Source: Nitrosomonadaceae bacterium (GTDB taxonomy: Bacteria > Pseudomonadota > Gammaproteobacteria > Burkholderiales > Nitrosomonadaceae). From it: 25,006 bases of DNA. Positions 8,935-16,817 of the stretch are shown in pieces. The notes beneath the pieces are model-generated. The model made no database searches. It was not told the origin of the DNA and was given only the letters and a program-made list of their open reading frames with translations. Where the stretch lies: contig JAHELA010000002.1 in assembly GCA_024644425.1 (NCBI GenBank), positions 7,424 to 32,429 on the forward strand, written 5' to 3'. How positions within the stretch are numbered: position 1 is the stretch's first letter; each line of letters begins with the position of its first letter. A program made the translations under genes and the position numbers.

Positions 8935-10104
8935 CTATACATGATTCTTGCCTACAGTATGAGGAGTTACAGGAGTACCAGAACGAAGCTTAATGAGATT
9001 ATCAATAATTACCTTGTCACCTGCTTTGAGTCCTTCAAGAATTACCCAATCTTTTCCTATCCAATTACCAGTCACGACTGGTCGCATCACGGCTTCGCTC
9101 TTTTCATTTACAACATAAACAGATCTACCCAGATTAGAAGTCAGTACTGCAATCTGTGGAACAAGAAAAACCCCCTCGCGTTCACCTGTTGTAACACGGA
9201 CACGAACAAACTGTCCTGGTAGTAAGCGCTGTTCAGAATTATCAAATGTTGCACGCAATTCCTGCGTGCCTAACGATGGATCAATTCGCTTTGCGGCAAA
9301 ATTTAGTTCGCCACTTTGATCATATTCCGTGCCATCCGGCAGTATTAATGTTACGTTTTTTACGTTGTTTTCATTTAGATAACCACCTAGTTTCGCAAGT
9401 TCATTATCGGAAAGACTAAACCGCACCCAAATTGGTGATAGCTGAATAATTGTAGTGAGCAAACTGGTATTGGCTTCCACCAACACTCCTTCTGATAACA
9501 ACCTACGACCAGATATCCCATTTACAGGAGCTGTTACAGTTGTATAAGAAAGATTAAGTTTCGCATCACGTACGCGTACTTCGGCTTGCTGCAAAGCAGC
9601 ATTTGCAACTGCATTATCGGAAACTGCATTGTCATACTCACGTTGACTGATAGATTCCGTAACTAGCAAATCTTGTAAGCGATTTTCTTCCCGTCTGGTT
9701 TGCTCAATTCGAGCTTTTTGTTCAGCAAGTTGAGCTTTTGCTTGAGCTAGGGCATTCTGATAAGGGATCGGATCAATTAAGAACATGGGCTGGCCTGCTG
9801 TAACCGCTGTACCCTCCTCGTAAAAGAGCTTGATTAGAATCCCTCCTACACGAGGACGTATTTCAACCTCCTTAGCACCCTCAGTCTGTGCAACAGCTTC
9901 AGCACTAATTGGCACTTTTGTAGGCTGAACTTCGATTACGCTGACAGACATTACCATTTTGGGAGCATGATTGCTGAGTGCTTCCTGCTCACCATTACTA
10001 CAAGCAGCTAGCGCAACACTAATAACAAGTGAAGCAATCTTTTTTATGTGGGTACCAGCTAGCCGATCAAAAAAATTACTTTGTTTATACTTAAAAACCA
10101 CCAT
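8935..10104 (-). CDS. acrA: RND efflux periplasmic adaptor lipoprotein, AcrA/MexA family
   Basis: A 389-residue membrane-fusion protein that joins the pump to the outer-membrane duct. The signal sequence ends in lipobox LAAC with Cys35 as the lipidated residue. The n-region is longer than usual, but no better start was seen between residues 1 and 20. The two half-motifs of the lipoyl domain (about 78-112 and 184-205, including TTVTAPVNGISGR) flank a long alpha-hairpin (about 113-183, rich in A, Q, R and E). Beta-barrel and membrane-proximal domains follow. It is the first gene of the leftward efflux operon, and its promoter region carries the AcrR-type operators. Family and role are firm; the exact start is less certain. 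Confidence 0.93.
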   Translation of the reverse strand: MVVFKYKQSNFFDRLAGTHIKKIASLVISVALAACSNGEQEALSNHAPKMVMSVSVIEVQPTKVPISAEAVAQTEGAKEVEIRPRVGGILIKLFYEEGTAVTAGQPMFLIDPIPYQNALAQAKAQLAEQKARIEQTRREENRLQDLLVTESISQREYDNAVSDNAVANAALQQAEVRVRDAKLNLSYTTVTAPVNGISGRRLLSEGVLVEANTSLLTTIIQLSPIWVRFSLSDNELAKLGGYLNENNVKNVTLILPDGTEYDQSGELNFAAKRIDPSLGTQELRATFDNSEQRLLPGQFVRVRVTTGEREGVFLVPQIAVLTSNLGRSVYVVNEKSEAVMRPVVTGNWIGKDWVILEGLKAGDKVIIDNLIKLRSGTPVTPHTVGKNHV

Positions 10105-10134
10105 AAACCAATCCTATATAGTGTTAAAAAGAAC

Positions 10135-10163
10135 TTGCTTACATTCATGTATGTATGTAATTA
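10135..10163 (+). promoter_or_regulatory. Predicted sigma-70 promoter of the acrR-like gene
   Basis: A -35 box TTGCTT (10135-10140) and a -10 box TAATTA (10158-10163) are separated by 17 bp. The left operator palindrome lies in and around the spacer. The -10 box shares bases with that of the opposed adaptor promoter. The boxes are imperfect, so this is a prediction. Confidence 0.45.
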
Positions 10164-10185
10164 TATACATACAATACGGTATGTA
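10139..10185. promoter_or_regulatory. AcrR-type operator array (four phased half-sites)
   Basis: Two imperfect palindromes flank a third that overlaps both. The left one (10139-10160) has outer arms TTACAT and ATGTAA and 18 of 22 positions symmetrical. The right one (10166-10185) has arms TACATAC and GTATGTA and 16 of 20. The middle one (10153-10172) has arms GTATGTA and TACATAC and 16 of 20. Their centres are 13 bp apart (10149.5, 10162.5, 10175.5). The TACATAC/GTATGTA half-site closely resembles the E. coli AcrR operator (TACATACATT and its inverted partner). Direct control by the adjacent TetR protein is inferred. Confidence 0.75.
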
Positions 10186-10187
10186 AA
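10160..10187 (-). promoter_or_regulatory. Predicted sigma-70 promoter of the efflux operon
   Basis: On the minus strand a -35 box TTTACA (10187-10182) and a perfect -10 box TATAAT (10165-10160) are separated by 16 bp. The right operator palindrome fills the spacer, which would let the repressor block RNA polymerase directly. The implied 5' leader is about 50 nt. Confidence 0.6.
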
Positions 10188-10211
10188 CAAAAATCTGAAG
10201 AGACTTAAGGT

Positions 10212-10829
10212 ATGGTTCGTAAAACCAAAGAAGACGCAGAAATAACGCGGCAAAATATTATTCACGCTGCGCGAGAAGTATTTTTGGTTCGCGGTGTTAG
10301 CCGCACAACGATGGAACATATTGCTACTAAAGCTGGTGTCACACGAGGAGCAATCTATTGGCACTTTAACAATAAAACTGAGCTATTCCAAGCTATGCGG
10401 GAACAAGTATTCCTTCCATTGATTGATCGTATGGATGACACATTACTGGTAGAAGGTTCTGAAAATCCTCTTACTCGTATAGAGAATTTTCTCTGTAGAA
10501 CCATACAAATCCTAGATGAAAGTATAGAGACTCGCCAAATTTACGAAATTATGATGATCAAATGTGAGTATGTAGATGACTTTTCTACTGTCTTACAGCA
10601 AATTTTATTAACTTGTTCAGGCATAGAAGGAAAAATGCAACTTGCTTATGAAAGAGCAAAAGAGCAGGGGCTACTACATGAGTCACATGATCCCGCCCAG
10701 TTGGCAATTGATACACAATTATTCTTTATTGGTTTGTTACATATGTGGGTAAAAGATTCGGATGGAAATCATTTCCGGAATCGTGCAATTAAACTAATCA
10801 AAGCTCACATGCGCCTAAGAGATAGTTAA
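10212..10829 (+). CDS. acrR: TetR-family repressor of the RND efflux operon, AcrR-like
   Basis: A 205-residue cytoplasmic repressor. The N-terminus MVRKTKEDAEITRQNI and the helix-turn-helix region through AGVTRGAIYWHFNNKTELF (41-59) strongly resemble E. coli AcrR and its relatives TtgR and MtrR. The C-terminal two-thirds is the all-helical ligand-binding and dimerisation domain, variable as expected. It is slightly shorter than AcrR (about 215 residues). The gene is divergent from the adaptor gene across 107 bp that hold the operator array, so it probably represses both itself and the pump until a hydrophobic ligand binds. An AAGG sits only 1 nt before the ATG; a weaker GAAGAG lies further upstream. 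Downstream, 226 bp separate it from iscR, and no strong terminator is seen there. Confidence 0.93.
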   Translation: MVRKTKEDAEITRQNIIHAAREVFLVRGVSRTTMEHIATKAGVTRGAIYWHFNNKTELFQAMREQVFLPLIDRMDDTLLVEGSENPLTRIENFLCRTIQILDESIETRQIYEIMMIKCEYVDDFSTVLQQILLTCSGIEGKMQLAYERAKEQGLLHESHDPAQLAIDTQLFFIGLLHMWVKDSDGNHFRNRAIKLIKAHMRLRDS

Positions 10830-10942
10830 TGTTAATTTTTTTAACGTACATAGAATATAGTGCATCCCCACTAGCAGCAAATTTTCAACGCTAAAATTCT
10901 AATTCTATTTAAATTTAGTCTATATATCATTAGGATATGCCA

Positions 10943-10967
10943 ATTGTTGACTAAATCTATCAAGTAT
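10943..10967. promoter_or_regulatory. Predicted IscR type-1 binding site (distal)
   Basis: A 25-bp imperfect palindrome with half-sites ATTGTTGAC and ATCAAGTAT. By hand it fits 22 of 25 positions of the E. coli type-1 IscR consensus as I recall it (ATASYYGACT, then RWWWY, then AGTCRRSTAT). It covers the -35 box and most of the spacer of the predicted iscR promoter, so bound [2Fe-2S]-IscR would exclude RNA polymerase. Confidence 0.75.
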
Positions 10968-10975
10968 TCTATAGT
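10947..10975 (+). promoter_or_regulatory. Predicted sigma-70 promoter of the iscR-suf operon
   Basis: TTGACT (10947-10952), a 17-bp spacer and TATAGT (10970-10975) make a near-consensus promoter. It is embedded in two predicted IscR boxes. The implied leader to the iscR ATG is about 74 nt. No equally good promoter was found in the gaps inside the operon. Confidence 0.7.
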
Positions 10976-10995
10976 TGACCAAAATGATCATGTAT
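10971..10995. promoter_or_regulatory. Predicted IscR type-1 binding site (proximal)
   Basis: A second 25-bp site with half-sites ATAGTTGAC (exact to consensus) and ATCATGTAT, fitting 21 of 25 positions by hand. It covers the -10 box and likely start point. Its centre is 28 bp from that of the first site, so the two dimers would sit side by side. Confidence 0.72.
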
Positions 10996-11055
10996 TAAAA
11001 ACGTTGTTCATAGCATATTTTGATAGCTTTATCTAAGTAAGGAGATATTTTTATT

Positions 11056-11538
11056 ATGAGGCTAACAACCAAAGGACGGTTTGCAGTTACAGCACTATTA
11101 GATCTTGCATTGCAAGGCAACAGCAGTCCGGTAAAGCTTGCTGAAATAAGCAAACGACAACATATATCATTATCTTATCTTGAGCAATTGTTTGCTAAAC
11201 TCCGCCAACGCAAACTTGTGGAAAGTGTGCGTGGTCCTGGTGGTGGTTATTGCCTTGCTAAGAATATGGAACAAGTGTCGGTGGCCGATATTATCCTTGC
11301 TGTTGACGAGCCAATTGATTCAACACAATGCGGCGGAAAGGAAAACTGCCACAACGACAAGAAGTGTATGACTCACGATCTATGGAAAAAACTTAATGGG
11401 CTCATTTTCGACCACCTTGGTGCGGTGACTCTAAAACATCTTGTTGATGACCAACACGTAAGGCAGAAGAATGTTTTGCAAATGCAAGATATGCGTGGAG
11501 CTATACCGAAAAACGAACACACTACAGCTTCAGTTTAA
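11056..11538 (+). CDS. iscR: Rrf2-family Fe-S cluster sensing regulator IscR
   Basis: A 160-residue regulator, close to the 162 of E. coli IscR. An N-terminal winged helix (MRLTTKGRFAVTALLDLAL, then SLSYLEQLFAKLR at 38-50) precedes the cluster-binding loop. The loop carries C92, C98, C104 and H107, the same numbering as the [2Fe-2S] ligands of the E. coli protein. This separates it from cluster-less Rrf2 members. When cluster is plentiful the holo-form should repress its own operon; when demand rises the apo-form releases it. A ribosome-binding site AAGGAGAT lies upstream of the ATG. It is first in a rightward operon with iscA and suf genes, and two predicted IscR boxes cover the promoter. 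Confidence 0.95.
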   Translation: MRLTTKGRFAVTALLDLALQGNSSPVKLAEISKRQHISLSYLEQLFAKLRQRKLVESVRGPGGGYCLAKNMEQVSVADIILAVDEPIDSTQCGGKENCHNDKKCMTHDLWKKLNGLIFDHLGAVTLKHLVDDQHVRQKNVLQMQDMRGAIPKNEHTTASV

Positions 11539-11600
11539 TGCGTTAGAAAAAAACATTTATTTATTTTCAATCATATTTTAGATAGTAAGCGGAGATAATA

Positions 11601-11942
11601 ATGGCAATTACGTTAACTGAAAACGCCGCAAAACAAATACGAAATAATCTTGAAAAGCGTGGAAAAGGGTTGGCTTTACGCATTGGTGTTAAAAAAGTTG
11701 GTTGTTCTGGTTTCGCCTACACCTTCGACTACGCTGACGAAATACATGCTAATGATCAATTGTTTGAATCACATAATGTTAATGTTGTGGTTGACGATAA
11801 TAGCTTACAGTTTTTGGATGGCTCAAAAGTAGATTTCATCCGGGAGGGTCTCAACGATTCATTCAAGTTTGATAACCCCAATGTAGATAACACTTGTGGC
11901 TGCGGCGAGAGCTTCAGTTTGAAAGATCCGATTAAGGTTTAG
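11601..11942 (+). CDS. iscA: A-type Fe-S carrier protein, IscA/SufA family
   Basis: A 113-residue cytoplasmic A-type carrier (HesB family) that takes newly made clusters to apoproteins, especially [4Fe-4S] targets. The three cluster ligands are present at C35 (VGCSGFAY), C99 and C101 (TCGCGESF), matching positions 35, 99 and 101 of E. coli IscA. IscA, SufA and ErpA are hard to tell apart by sequence alone; the numbering favours IscA, while the operon context would equally justify sufA. GGAG precedes the ATG. Gaps of 62 bp to iscR and 74 bp to sufB fit one transcript. Confidence 0.9.
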   Translation: MAITLTENAAKQIRNNLEKRGKGLALRIGVKKVGCSGFAYTFDYADEIHANDQLFESHNVNVVVDDNSLQFLDGSKVDFIREGLNDSFKFDNPNVDNTCGCGESFSLKDPIKV

Positions 11943-12016
11943 AAAAATGAGCAGAACACTCTGGGTGAATGATCCGAAGACTACCTCTTTTTTCAAAATA
12001 ATATTGGAGTAATTTA

Positions 12017-13453
12017 ATGAGCGCAACACTACAAAATGTAGTTAACAAGCCCTACAAACATGGCTTCGTCACAGAAATTGAGTCTGATGTTGCGCCAAAG
12101 GGACTTAATGAAGAAACAATACGACTAATTTCTACTAAGAAGAATGAGCCTGAGTGGTTACTTGAATTTCGCCTCAAAGCCTATGAGCAATGGCTAAAAA
12201 TGGAAGAGCCTAAATGGTCAAACGTTACATACCCTAAAATCGATTTCCAAGAAATCAGTTATTACTCTGCGCCAAAACCAAAAAAGAAACTGGCTAGTAT
12301 GGATGAGGTGGATCCTGAGTTACTACGTACATTTGAAAAACTTGGTGTGCCAATGAATGAGCGTGCAGCACTTGCTGGTGTTGCTGTTGATGTTATTTTC
12401 GATAGTGTATCGGTAGCAACTACCTATAAAGAAAAACTTGCCGAGGTTGGTATCATTTTCTGCTCTATTACGGAAGCCGTTCACACACATCCTGAACTTG
12501 TAAAGCAATACCTTGGTTCCGTAGTTCCAGTTGGTGACAATTACTATGCTGCATTGAACTCTGCAGTATTCACTGACGGTTCATTTTGTTTTATTCCGAA
12601 GGGAATCAAATGCCCTATGGACCTATCAACTTATTTTCGTATTAATACTGAAGGATCAGGACAGTTCGAGCGCACACTTATCGTTGCTGAAGAAGGAGGG
12701 GCAGTCTCCTATCTAGAAGGCTGTACGGCACCCAGGTTCGATACCAACCAGCTACACGCAGCAGTTGTTGAGCTAGTTGCGCTTGATAGCGCAGATATCA
12801 AGTACTCTACAGTCCAAAATTGGTACGCAGGTGATGAGTCGGGAGTCGGTGGTATTTACAATTTTGTTACCAAGCGCGGTCTAGCAAAAGGTAGAAATTC
12901 TCGTATTTCGTGGACTCAAGTTGAGACTGGCTCAGCAATCACCTGGAAATATCCTTCATGTGTATTGCAGGGTGACAATTCAGTTGGAGAATTTTACTCA
13001 GTTGCGGTGACCAATAATTATCAACAGGCTGATACTGGAACCAAGATGGTACACATTGGTAAAAACACACGTAGTACTATTGTTAGTAAAGGCATATCGG
13101 CTGGCCACTCCAGCAATAGCTATCGTGGATTAGTTAGAGTTTCTCCGACTGCTGCAGATGCCCGCAATTTTTCACAGTGTGACTCGATGCTGATAGGTGA
13201 TCAGTGTAGTGCCAACACCTTCCCATACATTCATGTGCGTAATAACAGCGCTAAAGTTGAACACGAAGCATCAACGTCCAAAATCGGTGAAGATCAATTG
13301 TTCTACTTCGCACAGCGAGGTATTGGCAGCGAGGAAGCAGTATCGATGATTATCAATGGGTTCTGTAAGGATGTTTTTCAACAACTACCAATGGAGTTTG
13401 CAGTTGAAGCAACAAATCTTCTAGGTTTAAAGCTTGAAGGAAGTGTCGGATGA
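12017..13453 (+). CDS. sufB: Fe-S cluster scaffold subunit SufB
   Basis: A 478-residue core subunit of the cytoplasmic SufBC2D scaffold on which clusters are assembled. The whole SufB/SufD-family beta-helix region is intact. The C-terminal signature QCDSMLIGDQCSANTFPY (387-404) supplies C388, probably equivalent to E. coli C405, and VEHEA supplies E417, probably equivalent to E434; both fall at a constant offset of 17. GGAG lies 7 bases before the ATG. The stop codon overlaps the sufC start (ATGA at 13450-13453), which suggests coupled translation. It is shorter than E. coli SufB (495) mainly at the N-terminus. The assignment is firm. Confidence 0.97.
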   Translation: MSATLQNVVNKPYKHGFVTEIESDVAPKGLNEETIRLISTKKNEPEWLLEFRLKAYEQWLKMEEPKWSNVTYPKIDFQEISYYSAPKPKKKLASMDEVDPELLRTFEKLGVPMNERAALAGVAVDVIFDSVSVATTYKEKLAEVGIIFCSITEAVHTHPELVKQYLGSVVPVGDNYYAALNSAVFTDGSFCFIPKGIKCPMDLSTYFRINTEGSGQFERTLIVAEEGGAVSYLEGCTAPRFDTNQLHAAVVELVALDSADIKYSTVQNWYAGDESGVGGIYNFVTKRGLAKGRNSRISWTQVETGSAITWKYPSCVLQGDNSVGEFYSVAVTNNYQQADTGTKMVHIGKNTRSTIVSKGISAGHSSNSYRGLVRVSPTAADARNFSQCDSMLIGDQCSANTFPYIHVRNNSAKVEHEASTSKIGEDQLFYFAQRGIGSEEAVSMIINGFCKDVFQQLPMEFAVEATNLLGLKLEGSVG

Positions 13454-14238
13454 TTTACCAAGAAAGCAAAATATTACTTGAGGTATGTGGATTATGCGCA
13501 ACTGTTAATGGTATTGAGATTCTCAAAGGGATTAACCTTACTATCAGAAGCGGCGAAATACACGCGATCATGGGAACAAATGGTTCAGGTAAAAGTACAT
13601 TTGCCAAGGTACTTGCTGGACATACTGCTTATAAAATTACGGGTGGCACAGTAACCTTTGAAGGTAAGAATCTGCTGGACCTAGCGCCGGAAGAACGCGC
13701 TAGAACTGGTATTTTTCTTGGTTTCCAATATCCAATAGAAATTCCAGGTGTTGCGAATAACCAGTTCCTGCGCTTAGCGTATAACACGGCACAAGTACAA
13801 CGTAACAAAGATGAGCTTGATCCACTTGAGTTTGACGATTTAGTTCGAGAAAAGATGAAATTACTCGAGATCAATCCAGATTTTCTAAGCCGAAGTGTTA
13901 ATGAAAATTTTTCTGGGGGCGAAAAAAAACGTAACGAAATACTACAAATGGCTCTACTTGACCCCAAGCTTGCCATTCTTGATGAAACTGACTCTGGCCT
14001 TGACATCGACGCACTTAGAATCGTTGCCAATGGTGTTAATCAACTCGCAAATAAAGATAATGCAACCATACTGGTCACGCACTACCAACGCATGTTGAAC
14101 TATATCGTACCAGATTTTGTACATGTAATGGAATCAGGGCGTATTGTAAAGACTGGAGGTAAAGAACTTGCATTTGATCTTGAGAAACATGGTTATGATT
14201 GGGTTAATATTGAACAACCGGCTATAGCAGGGACATAA
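13450..14238 (+). CDS. sufC: SUF ATPase subunit SufC
   Basis: A 262-residue ABC-type ATPase that drives conformational change in the SufBCD scaffold rather than transport. Walker A is G42-T50 (GTNGSGKST). The signature is FSGGE (154-158) followed by KKRNEI, a SufC hallmark. Walker B runs through D178-E179 with TDSGLD (180-185), and the switch histidine is H211. The sequence LGFQYPIEIPGV (90-101) is also typical of SufC. AAGGAAG inside the sufB end gives a good ribosome-binding site. Only 2 bp separate it from sufD. Confidence 0.97.
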   Translation: MIYQESKILLEVCGLCATVNGIEILKGINLTIRSGEIHAIMGTNGSGKSTFAKVLAGHTAYKITGGTVTFEGKNLLDLAPEERARTGIFLGFQYPIEIPGVANNQFLRLAYNTAQVQRNKDELDPLEFDDLVREKMKLLEINPDFLSRSVNENFSGGEKKRNEILQMALLDPKLAILDETDSGLDIDALRIVANGVNQLANKDNATILVTHYQRMLNYIVPDFVHVMESGRIVKTGGKELAFDLEKHGYDWVNIEQPAIAGT

Positions 14239-14240
14239 GA

Positions 14241-15554
14241 ATGAGTGTGGTTACAAGAGATAGCTATCTCAAAAGCCTACTCCAGGGACAGTCACAACTA
14301 TCAGCGAGTCCGCTTGAGAGACTTAATCGGCTGCGAGCCAACGCAGTTGACCGTGTAAGTACATTAAGAATGCCAACCAAAAGCGACGAAGAGTGGCGCT
14401 TCACAGATATTTCGCCGCTTACCAAAATGTCGTTTCAGCCAATGCGTATAGCATCTCCACTTCAAATTTCTGATGTGGAACACTTCTATCTTGCAGAAAC
14501 TGTAACTAGACTTGTGTTTGTTGACGGCGTGTATGCGCCTCATTTATCGACAAAGTTACCTGATGTATCCAAAGATTCTGGCTTTGTTGTTTCAAATCTG
14601 TCAGCCACAAAATCTGAAATCCTTACAATCATAGAGCCTCACCTTGGTCATCATACTGAATTTAAGGATAACATTTTTGCTGCGCTCAATACTGCGTTCT
14701 TACATGAAGGGGCACTCATTATTGTTCCACGTAACGTAGCAGTAGAAATACCAATACATCTATTATTTATTGCAACACAAAAAGAAGTAACAAGTCACCC
14801 ACGATGCCTGTTAATTGCAGAATCTGGTAGTACGGTGACAGTTCTAGAAGATTACGTTACTTTGCAAGAAGAAGCTTATGTTACCAATACGGTAGCTGAA
14901 ATAGTACTTGCCGAAAATGCAGTTGTTAATCATTGCCGTATACAGCGCGACAGTAAAAAGTCATTTCATATGGCAAATTGCACTGTATCACTAGCACGAG
15001 CAAGCCAATATCAGTCGATTAGTGTTGCATTTGGTGCACGCATTTCACGTTACAACTTGAATTTGCTGATGACAGATGAAGATGCTGAGTGTGTTGCTGA
15101 TGGACTTGCGCTGATCTCTAGCCATCAACTTGCTGATACGCATGTTTTTATCGATCATTTGAAACCACATTGTACAAGTCGCCAACTACATAAATGTATA
15201 GTTGACGATGCTGCACATGCAGTTTTTAACGGCAAAATTATGGTAAGGCAAGACGCGCAGTTAACAAACTCTTCACAGTCGAACCGTAACCTTCTTCTAA
15301 CCCCCAGGGCGCAGGTCGATACCAAGCCGCAACTCGAAATTTTTGCAGATGATGTGAAATGTACGCACGGTGCAACTGTCGGTCAACTTGATAATGAGGA
15401 AATATTTTATCTCAAAAGTCGCGGATTATCAGAAATTACAGCGCGTAATTTACTTACCTATGCATTTGGTGCTGAAATTATTAACCGTATCCCAATAGAG
15501 TCTCTAAAACTTCAGTTAGAACAAACAGTACTTGAACAGACCCGGAAAAACTAG
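14241..15554 (+). CDS. sufD: Fe-S scaffold subunit SufD
   Basis: A 437-residue partner of SufB in the SufBC2D complex, needed for iron entry in E. coli. It contains the N-terminal helical region with the typical DEEWRFTDISPL (49-60) and the shared beta-helix. C374-T-H376 probably includes the equivalent of functionally important H360 of E. coli SufD. The C-terminus has the family motif DNEEIFYLKSRGLSE. AGGGA precedes the ATG. It lies 2 bp after sufC and 3 bp before sufS, so the genes are tightly coupled. SufB and SufD are paralogues; order and motifs fix this one as SufD. Confidence 0.95.
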   Translation: MSVVTRDSYLKSLLQGQSQLSASPLERLNRLRANAVDRVSTLRMPTKSDEEWRFTDISPLTKMSFQPMRIASPLQISDVEHFYLAETVTRLVFVDGVYAPHLSTKLPDVSKDSGFVVSNLSATKSEILTIIEPHLGHHTEFKDNIFAALNTAFLHEGALIIVPRNVAVEIPIHLLFIATQKEVTSHPRCLLIAESGSTVTVLEDYVTLQEEAYVTNTVAEIVLAENAVVNHCRIQRDSKKSFHMANCTVSLARASQYQSISVAFGARISRYNLNLLMTDEDAECVADGLALISSHQLADTHVFIDHLKPHCTSRQLHKCIVDDAAHAVFNGKIMVRQDAQLTNSSQSNRNLLLTPRAQVDTKPQLEIFADDVKCTHGATVGQLDNEEIFYLKSRGLSEITARNLLTYAFGAEIINRIPIESLKLQLEQTVLEQTRKN

Positions 15555-15557
15555 AAC

Positions 15558-16817
15558 ATGAAGCTTGCAGAATCTTTATTGAAATCACCTGGCACCCCAA
15601 TGTTCAACATCGAACAAATCCGTTCTGATTTTCCCATTCTTAAGCTTAAGATTAATGGTAAACCACTAGTTTATTTTGACAACGCCGCTTCTAGCCAGAT
15701 GCCACAGTCAGTGATTGATCGTATGATAAGGTACCAAACCACACAACATGCCAATATAAACCGTGCTGTACATTATCTCTCGGAAACGGCTACTGAAGAA
15801 TATGAGAAATCACGCAATAAGCTAAAGTGCTTCATTAATGCAAGTGAAGATCGCGAGGTAATTTTCACCAGTGGCACCACTGAAGCAATAAATTTAGTAG
15901 CTCATGGTTACGGACGCAAGTTTATTAGCTCCGGTGATGAAATTATTCTGACTACCCTTGAGCATCATTCAAATATCGTGCCGTGGCAAATGCTGGCAGA
16001 AGAAAAAGGAGCGAGAATCCGTGTTGTTCCAATTAATAATGCGGGAGAGCTATTGATCGACGAATATGAGCAACTCTTTAATAAACATACAAAATTTGTA
16101 GGCATCACACATGTATCTAATGCACTTGGTACCATTAATCCGATCAAACAAATGATCGAGTTTGCGCATGCCCGTAATGTGCCAGTACTAGTTGATGGCG
16201 CACAAGCTGCGCCACACATGAAAATCGACGTACAAGATCTTGATTGCGATTTTTATGCATTCTCGGGTCACAAACTATGTGGTCCTACTGGAATAGGTAT
16301 CCTCTATGGCAAGGCTTTTCTACTTGAACATATGCAACCATTCAAGGGTGGGGGAGACATGATAGCATCGGTGACGTTTGAGAAAACTACCTACAATACG
16401 ATCCCACATAAGTTTGAAGCAGGCACCCCGCCAATTGCAGCTGCAATTGGTTTCGGCGCTGCAATTGATTATCTATCTGAGATTGATATGTCTGTAATCG
16501 AAGCACATGAACATGATTTAATAGACTATGCAACCGAGAAAATAAGCCTTATACCAGGTTTACGTATTATTGGTGACGCTACAAAAAAGGTGGCAGTTTT
16601 GTCATTTGCTATTGATAAGATACATCCTCACGATATAGGTACACTCTTAAACCAAGAAGGTATCGCTGTACGCACTGGACACCATTGCGCACAACCGGTA
16701 ATGCGGCATTTTAAAGTGCCAGCAACCACACGCGCCTCTTTTTCATTTTACAATTCTATGAGTGAAATTGATGCTTTGATCTCAGCAATCCAAAAAGTAC
16801 AAAAGATTTTTTCATGA
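15558..16817 (+). CDS. sufS: Cysteine desulfurase SufS
   Basis: A 419-residue PLP enzyme that removes sulfur from L-cysteine, leaving a persulfide for cluster assembly. The PLP lysine is K239 (FSGHK) and the catalytic cysteine is C377 in RTGHHCAQP, the group II (SufS/CsdA) context. Other PLP-site motifs are present: SGTTEAINLVA (105-115), EHHSN (135-139) and VDGAQAAPH (212-220). About 15 residues precede the usual family start; an internal ATG at 15600 would give the canonical N-terminus but has no visible ribosome-binding site, so 15558 is preferred with some doubt. The stop overlaps the start of sufU (ATGA). Group II enzymes are slow alone and need a SufE or SufU partner. Confidence 0.95.
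   Translation: MKLAESLLKSPGTPMFNIEQIRSDFPILKLKINGKPLVYFDNAASSQMPQSVIDRMIRYQTTQHANINRAVHYLSETATEEYEKSRNKLKCFINASEDREVIFTSGTTEAINLVAHGYGRKFISSGDEIILTTLEHHSNIVPWQMLAEEKGARIRVVPINNAGELLIDEYEQLFNKHTKFVGITHVSNALGTINPIKQMIEFAHARNVPVLVDGAQAAPHMKIDVQDLDCDFYAFSGHKLCGPTGIGILYGKAFLLEHMQPFKGGGDMIASVTFEKTTYNTIPHKFEAGTPPIAAAIGFGAAIDYLSEIDMSVIEAHEHDLIDYATEKISLIPGLRIIGDATKKVAVLSFAIDKIHPHDIGTLLNQEGIAVRTGHHCAQPVMRHFKVPATTRASFSFYNSMSEIDALISAIQKVQKIFS

Noticed and set aside
10161..10364. 67-codon minus-strand frame across the acrR promoter
   Set aside because: It overlaps the operator array and the start of the TetR gene, and has no recognisable protein features.
10830..10850. GTTAA-T-run-TTAAC as a terminator of acrR
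   Set aside because: The stem is only 5 A/T-rich base pairs and the T-run is in the loop, so it is not a credible intrinsic terminator.
13629..14030. 133-codon open frame on the minus strand
   Set aside because: It is antisense to sufC, and its serine/arginine-rich composition reflects the complement of the real gene.
15600..16817. Shorter start for sufS at an internal ATG
   Set aside because: It would match the usual family N-terminus, but no Shine-Dalgarno sequence is visible and the upstream ATG fits the 3-bp operon spacing; kept only as an alternative.
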